Assembly: GCF_000003605.2 (NCBI RefSeq)
Contig: NW_003119428.1
Span: 16,325-40,415 of the forward strand
Source of the DNA: Saccoglossus kowalevskii
Taxonomy: Eukaryota; Hemichordata; Enteropneusta; Harrimaniidae
Direction: 5' to 3'
DNA length: 24,091 nucleotides
A program made the translations under genes and the position numbers. Position 1 is the stretch's first letter. Every line of letters begins with the position of its first letter. The notes beneath the pieces are model-generated. The model was not told the origin of the DNA. It was given only the letters and a program-made list of their open reading frames with translations, and made no database searches. This document shows positions 18,141-24,091 of the stretch, in pieces.

Positions 18141-19319
18141 ACGTGGAATGTCTTATTCATATATGCAATGTTCAACAACTCAAGAATTGCAGCTTAAATA
18201 GACATTGACATTGTATTGAGTATAATCTCGCAAAATAAACATGGAATACGATGATAAATCCTTAATTGAACAAAACTATTGGACATTTATTCTTACCGTC
18301 TCACTCATTCAGTGAACCGACGTGACACTGTATTATCATAAGGTTGCAAACCATGAGCTCAATAAAAATGATGTTTATAATTACGATCACAATATATTAT
18401 CTGTTTATCTGCCTGGACAAACTAGTGCGCATGTTAATGAGATCGTGAACAGCGCGGTATGCAACTAACAGCCACTCTGAAGTCGTTAGGAACAGGTGCA
18501 GACTACTTAACGAGCATTCACACATTGGAAATTATTTTACAAAAGTAGTTGACTCCCGGTGTGCTTCGGGCGTGGTGACTGCGAAGGGGTGGGTATTCGT
18601 TCCCATATTATAACTCAGGGAAAGTACATACAAATTACCATAATACTGATTAAGAGCTGTTTCGACATAGGTCACGAATCTGGAGAGGGCCACATACTAG
18701 TATAGTGATAAACGTTCCCTATAGGATTAGTGTCTGTTCTTGATAATGTGACGTGACGCACTGATCTTTCATAGATACGTCTTTCCGTATCCATGTATTC
18801 CAAGCAGTGTTGGTGAATGTGCGTGTTTAGACTTTAACAACGCTCAGTTGGCAATCATTAGAATATGCATGTACACGGTTTGGATACCCGCATGATGACA
18901 CCGTAAAATACTATTCCCGCAGCCAATGAATTACTAATATTTTGTGGAATTTAACATCTTGGTTTTTGGCGTAATTTTGATGAATTTGCAGTAAGCAATC
19001 ACAAAATGAACGCCGAATATCAAAATACGATTTTCATTTTCGGACGTTTTATTTTATTGAAATGCTAGGATGGGAGTTTTTTTTTTGCACATTTCCAAAC
19101 GACGGCAAGCGCAGCAACAAATGGTATCAGATCATAAACAAGCACAAGCTACAATGATACCACTGCAGTAAGTTCTATTTCAAGACCCTCAAATATTGTC
19201 CTAACAAAAACGCCCACTTCTTAATATTTATACAGTTCAACGCATGCTCGATTCAGACATATGACGTCATATTCTAGAACCAAAGCGACGTTAACTAATT
19301 CATGATTATGCAAGTTAAA
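18141..19319. other. Upstream region of the sulfotransferase, no feature located
   Basis: It presumably contains the 5' untranslated exon and promoter of the - strand sulfotransferase. I see no clear core promoter, repeat or gene. Confidence 0.4.
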
Positions 19320-19611
19320 ATGGAGATCGACAAAATTGTTGACACGGAGTGTGTCAGTGCTCTTGTCAAACAGGGGACTAAGGCTGTATCAGTATCCGAA
19401 ATCTAGACAAATTTCTGAAAGAAGCGTGCGACGATTCCGTCATCAATACGGCAAACATCACCTACTGCGGAAGCCAAGCGAGTGTTCAAAACGTAATAAA
19501 AAAAGACGCCGCCATCAGTGCGCGTGGCCCAATCAATTGACTAGCTGTCAGCTAACTTGTCAAACAAAAACATCGACTCGCCAAACAGAAAAGGTTGACG
19601 CGCCAAAATAA
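19320..19611 (+). pseudogene. Possible N-terminal fragment of a transposase or integrase-like protein
   Basis: From ATG 19320 one frame reads MEIDKIVDTECVSALVKQG and stops at TAG 19404-19406. The next frame then continues with RQISERSVRRFRHQYGKHH. QISERSVRRF resembles the helix-turn-helix of integrase-type DDE transposon proteins seen in many animals (from memory, no search). If the two pieces belong together, a frameshift near 19395-19405 breaks it. The rest of the frame to 19611 shows no conserved residues. Confidence 0.35.
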
Positions 19612-19740
19612 AAATGTTAAACCACGCCCACTGCTTCTGAGCACATCAAGCTCGTAAGCTGACTACTGAAACTTGGCCGGTAACGTGAGTAACACGGGCA
19701 GAAAATTTAAACGAGGTGCTGAAACATCGAGGAGCTACAA

Positions 19741-19974
19741 AACATTATTGTAACTGACAAATTGTTGAACGGGGAAGATCCGGTCACTGGGAATTGTTCA
19801 TCTTTCCGTGAAATAGCCGAGAAGTATCGCTCCAGTGACCGGGGCATTCGTAAAATATGGCAGCGATTCGTTCATTGTAGATCAAGCAAAGGCAACAGAG
19901 GTTTTTACCATAAGCTTGGTGATGGTGACTTGGAGCTGATCGACACTTTGAAAAGATTACAACCATCTATAACG
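19741..19974 (+). pseudogene. N-terminal helix-turn-helix fragment of a Tc1/mariner (IS630)-like transposase
   Basis: The open reading begins NIIVTDKLLNGEDPVTGNC and continues SSFREIAEKYRSSDRGIRKI, WQRF and later GDLELIDTLKRLQPSIT. FREIAEKY-x5-IRKIWQRF is a paired-type helix-turn-helix, and DLELIDTLKRLQPSIT matches the linker that leads to the DDE domain in the animal IS630/Tc1 group I recall. There is no obvious Met start. Similarity ends right at 19974, where a separate inverted-repeat element begins, and the DDE catalytic domain is absent, so the copy is dead. Confidence 0.65.
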
Positions 19975-20344
19975 CCCGGGGGGGCTACTTCCACATTAAG
20001 TGGGTAAGGGTGTGAAGCCCACCTCTCGAAAACCATACTCACTTCTAAACCATTGTGTTGCTACTTATATACCCACTTCTAAACACAATGGTTTTCAGCC
20101 AAAAAAAAAACAGCTCACAACTTTCGCAACCAGTGGGCGCCCCCGGGCGACACATTTTATTCAGCCTTTTCCAGTATCTGGCTTTGAATATAAGAACCTG
20201 TGAAAAGGTAAATAAATGCTACACACTTCTTAACCAAAACATTGATAAAGGACTACCCACTTCTAAACAAACAAAACGTGAAATGACAACCCAGTCGGGC
20301 GGCACATACCCGTATTGCACTTCTATGGAAGTAGGCCCCCCGGG
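19975..20344. mobile_element. 370-bp non-autonomous DNA transposon with long terminal inverted repeats
   Basis: The left end CCCGGGGGGGCTACTTCC (19975-19992) and the right end in reverse complement, CCCGGGGGGCCTACTTCC (20344-20327), agree at 17 of 18 positions. Weaker inverted similarity continues for about 25 more bases (AAGTG, GGGT and GCCC blocks). CCCGGGGGG-type termini with ACTTC or ACTCC are familiar from invertebrate DNA transposons (from memory). The interior holds three CACTTCTAAAC words (20040, 20074, 20258 approximately) and a 12-bp hairpin. No convincing target duplication is visible. Confidence 0.72.
20047..20094. repeat. Perfect 12-bp inverted repeat inside the element
   Basis: AAACCATTGTGT (20047-20058) and ACACAATGGTTT (20083-20094) are exact reverse complements with a 24-base loop. 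Each arm is next to a CACTTCT word. Confidence 0.85.
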
Positions 20345-20740
20345 AATAATGCCTATTGAAAACCCCCTCCCAAAAAAAAGATTTGTTCTCTTTACCGCAC
20401 TATAGTACTATAACACGGCTTTGTGGGACATGTTACGTTCCTATGACGGTCTGCACAGTCACGTTGTCTCAAAATATACCAGAAAATAACTCACACTTTC
20501 CTAAACGCTATTGTGACTCGTATTTTCTAAATAGACAAATACATGTGATTATAGGAGAAGCATTAAAAACTTCGGAGCGATGGCAAAACTGAAAAAAAAA
20601 AATGTACAATCACAATCATTGTTCAGGAATCCATAACATAAACACATCTGCACGCATATTTCTTAAATATTACACGCAGAGGAAATAACCTAGACCTGTC
20701 TTTGAACGAAGTGTGGTCGGTTGGTATGGGATCACCAGCT
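20345..20740. other. Spacer between transposon debris
   Basis: I find no continuation of the IS630-like transposase here and no gene. Confidence 0.4.
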
Positions 20741-21625
20741 TCACCTGATTACCAGTTGAGCAAGGCTAACCGAGTCGTGACATCGATGTGGTTCGTAACC
20801 AGTCTTATGATTGGTAATCACCTTGGTTGTACAATTTTTTAAATAACAATGTGCATTAGTGAATCTGATACCAATCATTTGATCGTGAACTTCAATATCA
20901 AACTTTGACAAATCAGCTGGCTTCCACACTAAAGATAATGCTGAAACCAAACCGTACCACCTTAGATAAACATTCTGTGAAACTCCCTTGCCTACAACAT
21001 CATCCCATTTCAAAATGCTACCTCAATCATTGAATAAATTACCTACATAAATCAATCCAGCATCTACAAATTATTTAAAGTAAATACTACAGCCACCAAT
21101 TGTTATGTTGCAATTGTTCCATATGCGCTGATTGAGGTAGTGCTCCTCCAATTTATGGCCAGACACTGACAGCCAGGATTTTAACATGTTAAAATGAAAT
21201 TTGTTAAGTTTTAATGGCAGTGATTTCAGACAAAAATTGCATTTAAGTAGCATTTCAATACCACCATTTTTTTAAAGTTTACTTTGAAGAAACCATTTCC
21301 GAAGATGGTGAATATCATGATCAAAATACCATCTAAGCCAACTAATGCGCTGAACATCATAAATAGCAAATATAGCATTTTTAAGTCACCTTGTTTAATA
21401 CTACCAATAACAGTTTTCCTGGCCACCCCATCAGGACCACCCCAGAGAAAGTTATACATTAATTTGTTAATCTATTTTAATTGGTTCATTTGTGGATCAC
21501 TGAGATTGAGCACATGCGAGATATTCCCATTGATTTTATAATCTGTACTTTACCTAATAAAGTTAAATTTCGAATTCTCCAAATGTTTAATGATGCATGT
21601 AATTTTTCCATAGGCGCTGCAAAAT
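20741..21625 (-). pseudogene. C-terminal part of a second LINE ORF2 (L1/Tx1-like)
   Basis: Reading leftward on the - strand gives the thumb-region signature MEKLHASLNIWRIRNL, then TLLGKVQIIKSMGIS, MYNFLWGGPDGVARKTVIGS with IKQGDLKM, later LKSWLSVSG and LNQRIWNNCNITIGGCSIYF, and KWDDVVGKGV with YLRWYGLVSALSLVWK. These are the ordered post-catalytic landmarks of L1-like ORF2 proteins. In-frame stops occur near 21470, 21070 and 21025, with a frame change near 21510. The catalytic reverse transcriptase core is absent. Its motifs differ from those of the LINE at the left edge, so this is probably a different family. Confidence 0.82.
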
Positions 21626-21883
21626 TCATTTCAGCCGCAAGTTTCTTTTCATCTCAGTTACCTCACGAAAACCCACCTCGACACTGGCTTTCAGAACTGC
21701 AACCTCTTTAAACCCATTTTCAACAATTTTCTTCAAATCTGCATTGGATACCAACTCCGGCTCCGACATGGCCTCTACCTCGTGGTCGACAAGATGGCTG
21801 CTCTCTTCGTTTGTACTTTTGCCGAAAGTTAGTTTGGATTGTTCCTCCTTCTTCTTGTTAAGTTTCGTTCCATCTCCAGGCAT
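21626..21883 (-). pseudogene. N-terminal part of LINE ORF1, fused by deletion to ORF2 remains
   Basis: From ATG at 21883 the product reads MPGDGTKLNKKKEEQSKLTF, then an acidic stretch and a heptad-like region (ADLKKIVENGFKEVAVLKAS, VEVGFREVTEMKRN). A Lys-rich start followed by a coiled coil is typical of L1-type ORF1 RNA-binding proteins. The frame ends at TGA 21626-21628, exactly where ORF2-like sequence begins. The RNA-recognition part of ORF1 and the first part of ORF2 are therefore deleted. An upstream in-frame Met (21922) is possible but less typical. Confidence 0.6.
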
Positions 21884-22826
21884 ACTGCAACACAGGGTCT
21901 TGACGATGCAAACTGGGTACACTATATGTTAGGGGGGCGTATCTTTCATGTAAAATCTAAACGTATTTCTAGAGCCGATGTAGAACCAAGTATGCTACTC
22001 GGACATCGCGCATGTGCCTCACTGTTTCCGTGTTTACTTCTGTCGGGATAACACCTGCAATATTTTTAACACGGAATAATACGTCTGTTACGTAGTTAAC
22101 TAATGCAATACTGTCCCAGTCGGTGAGATGTTCTTCAATCCGTCATCCCCATCGATACATTAATATTATCAACCGACTTGGAGGATCGTAAATTTCGGCC
22201 ATGATACACATATTTCGGATGTTTGAGACCCACGTGTGGCGTGTTATTATGTTAGTCCATTCAAAATAATCTGTCAATCTTTACTGGGTTGTAATGCATC
22301 AACATTGACAGACATACTGGCTGATATTGTAAACATATTCCTATTTCTTTCTTATATATCCAGACGTACAAAAGCCGTGATATATTTCTAAACAATTTCT
22401 GAACTGTATAATTGTAAATAAGCATGATTATTTTCCTGGGCAAATACGAACGTGTTATATCTATGCGACTTTTCGCCGAAGGTACTATAATTCTCAACGA
22501 TTAAACCCGTTCAGCTCATGAATGTGACGCTATCTTCAAAAAGGAACTATTGAGATCTTGGCATATTGATCTGATTACTGTTACATGTAAACAAATACAT
22601 AAGCTGTGACTGTGTTATAGTGTGCCATGCAATATGAATATACACACGTGTCTCAATACTGTATAATGCTCGTCATTATAAGCTTAAATATACCTATTAT
22701 ATGCGGAAACGACAGTTCAGCCAGCTCGTCCGGTTCAGTAGATCAGGCTTAAAACAACTTCGAACAATAAATATAGATAGCGAGCCAGTCTTTTATGCAA
22801 GGGGTCGAAAGCACAACGCATAGTCA
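21884..22826. other. Probable LINE 5' flank and spacer
   Basis: The first 100-200 bases should be the 5' untranslated region of the - strand LINE. The end of the element cannot be placed, and no other feature is supported up to the MITE. Confidence 0.4.
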
Positions 22827-22990
22827 TTAAAGCAGGGGAGTCGTCATCTACACATGCGTCAGATGGCCATAGCGTGTCATTGTTTACAAACAAGCTTCTA
22901 CCCATGAACCTTTGCGTTTTAGCGTGTGTTGTTATCGTCGCTTGGAACTCAATTCCCGCGCGTGCGCAGGTGACGACCCTCCCGCTTTAA
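22827..22990. mobile_element. 156-bp MITE, copy 2, with TTAA target duplication
   Basis: Same family, same orientation and the same length (22831-22986) as copy 1. TTAA flanks both sides (22827-22830 and 22987-22990). The interior shares ATGGCCATAGCGTGTCATTG and the block around GTTGTTATCGTCGCTTGG. The left terminus here is AGCAGGGGAGTC, so its inverted repeat is slightly worn. Confidence 0.88.
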
Positions 22991-24091
22991 AACCTAGTTT
23001 CCATCTTACTGCAATTATGTCTGTCTGTCTCTAGTTGTTTTTGTAATTAATGTCGAGGAGTAAAAAGATGGTCGCCGTTGTACAGCGCGCCCGAGTATTG
23101 TGTAAATAAACAGCGTGTTTTACGTGCGTTGTGTGCGTCGCCGCAGTGAACCCCTACCGAACACCACGCGTCGTTACTTTTGAAATTGAACAATTTGTTA
23201 TAACTCTTATGACATTATTTCGACTAGCGTAAGCGACATTTTACTGTTTCAATGCCAAACTTGGGTATATGTTTATACGAGCAGCCGTATAACTATATTA
23301 CGCATTGCTATGGGAAATTAAATCTTATACAAAAATTCTTAGGAATGATTATCGGTTGGAAAGAAACTGACTGATCTCAAGGATAACTTCCATGATAGCA
23401 TACATCTTTAACACTAAATGATTTGCGAATGACTTACGTTGGCTCCAAAAAAAAAACGTTTCGAATAATTATATCCAGCCAAGACTTAAACCCCAACTGC
23501 CCTATATAATACGAACGTTTGGTAATTCCCTCAGATGTTTATAGATTAGCTTCTAGTGATGATGATTCGTGTTAGTCCAGGCACTGACGCAAGGTGTATT
23601 ATTCATAGTTGTATTCATAAACATGTGTACAATGCAACTAAGTTTCGTAAAACGTGTTCTATTAGAAAAAATCTGTTGTAGCACTGAACACACTTCCACT
23701 GTCAATGTTATTAAAACAATTCGCGGATGTTGTACCGTTAAACGGTGGTGTACCACGTTACAGCGCGTGTGAAATTCTAACGTGTGCTGTACGGTGACTC
23801 TGGCCTGAAGCGCGGTGGTCGTCGCACTGTGCATGTGCGACATTTGTGTTGATAAACACTGACTTCCCCATAATCCAATGCGCTCTTCAAATGGAAATCA
23901 CAAGTATGAGGTTTGACTTGGGCGTGACTCTTTCGATACCTTTCAATCACCTAAGATATACCTAATTAAAGCTTGGAATGTCTCAATTTGTACTCGTTGA
24001 TCTGCGCAACAGTCAAAGTCGCCATCTTGTTTATATGAGACCCATATATATCGCGCATGCGTGGCCCGACGCCTACCGGCTTTTAAAGGGC
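22991..24091. other. Right-edge region without a supportable gene
   Basis: The patch at 23060-23175 is richer in CpG, and GTCGCCATCTTG near 24018 reads as a YY1-type motif on the - strand (CAAGATGGCGAC). Either could belong to a promoter, but there is no adjacent gene to support it. Confidence 0.35.

Noticed and set aside
23553-23843. 96-codon - strand open frame and its + strand overlap
   Set aside because: Low-complexity composition, no domain pattern and no splice or promoter support.

Overview
The window looks like draft-assembly sequence from an animal, most likely a marine invertebrate such as a lancelet, hemichordate, mollusc or relative. It is AT-rich and gene-poor, its exons are split by GT-AG introns, it carries degraded LINE and DNA-transposon copies, and it has a 65-base N gap. 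I cannot fix the phylum from the sequence. Nothing in it looks prokaryotic or viral.

Layout: 1-2122 is the decayed second ORF of an L1/Tx1-like LINE on the + strand, followed to roughly 2690 by its probable 3' untranslated region with a strong 15-bp hairpin. 2691-4850 has no gene, but holds interlocked inverted repeats (3685-3840) and a G10/C12-closed foldback (4119-4207). 4920-6743 is a broken copy of a Cys-rich protein family that I recognise as multicopy in animal genomes and probably transposon-linked. 6927-7631 is a large diverged inverted repeat, and 8138-8506 a candidate non-autonomous DNA transposon with an internal tandem repeat. 8507-11479 shows nothing I can support apart from a small cluster of CAAGACTC-like words.

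The most gene-like + strand signal is a chain of short Cys-rich exons (11480-13335). They fit the end of one von Willebrand factor type C (VWC)-like domain, a complete three-exon VWC-like domain, and the first exon of a third, with matching splice phases (1-2, 2-1, 1-1). The assembly gap sits inside one of these exons and is flanked by a perfect 89-bp repeat, so the duplication is probably an assembly error. A 13-unit minisatellite with a 103-bp higher-order period fills 15739-16387. The one intact gene is a 366-residue Golgi-type carbohydrate sulfotransferase on the - strand (17019-18119), with its coding region in a single exon.

The right third is again mobile-element debris: two transposase N-terminal fragments (19320-19974), a 370-bp terminal-inverted-repeat element abutting the second one (19975-20344), and a - strand LINE copy in which the start of ORF1 is joined directly to the end of ORF2 (20741-21883). 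Two copies of a 156-bp MITE with TTAA target duplications (11768-11931 and 22827-22990) sit about 11 kb apart.

The VWC-like protein and the sulfotransferase would both act in the secretory pathway or extracellular matrix, but they lie on opposite strands and nothing links them functionally.
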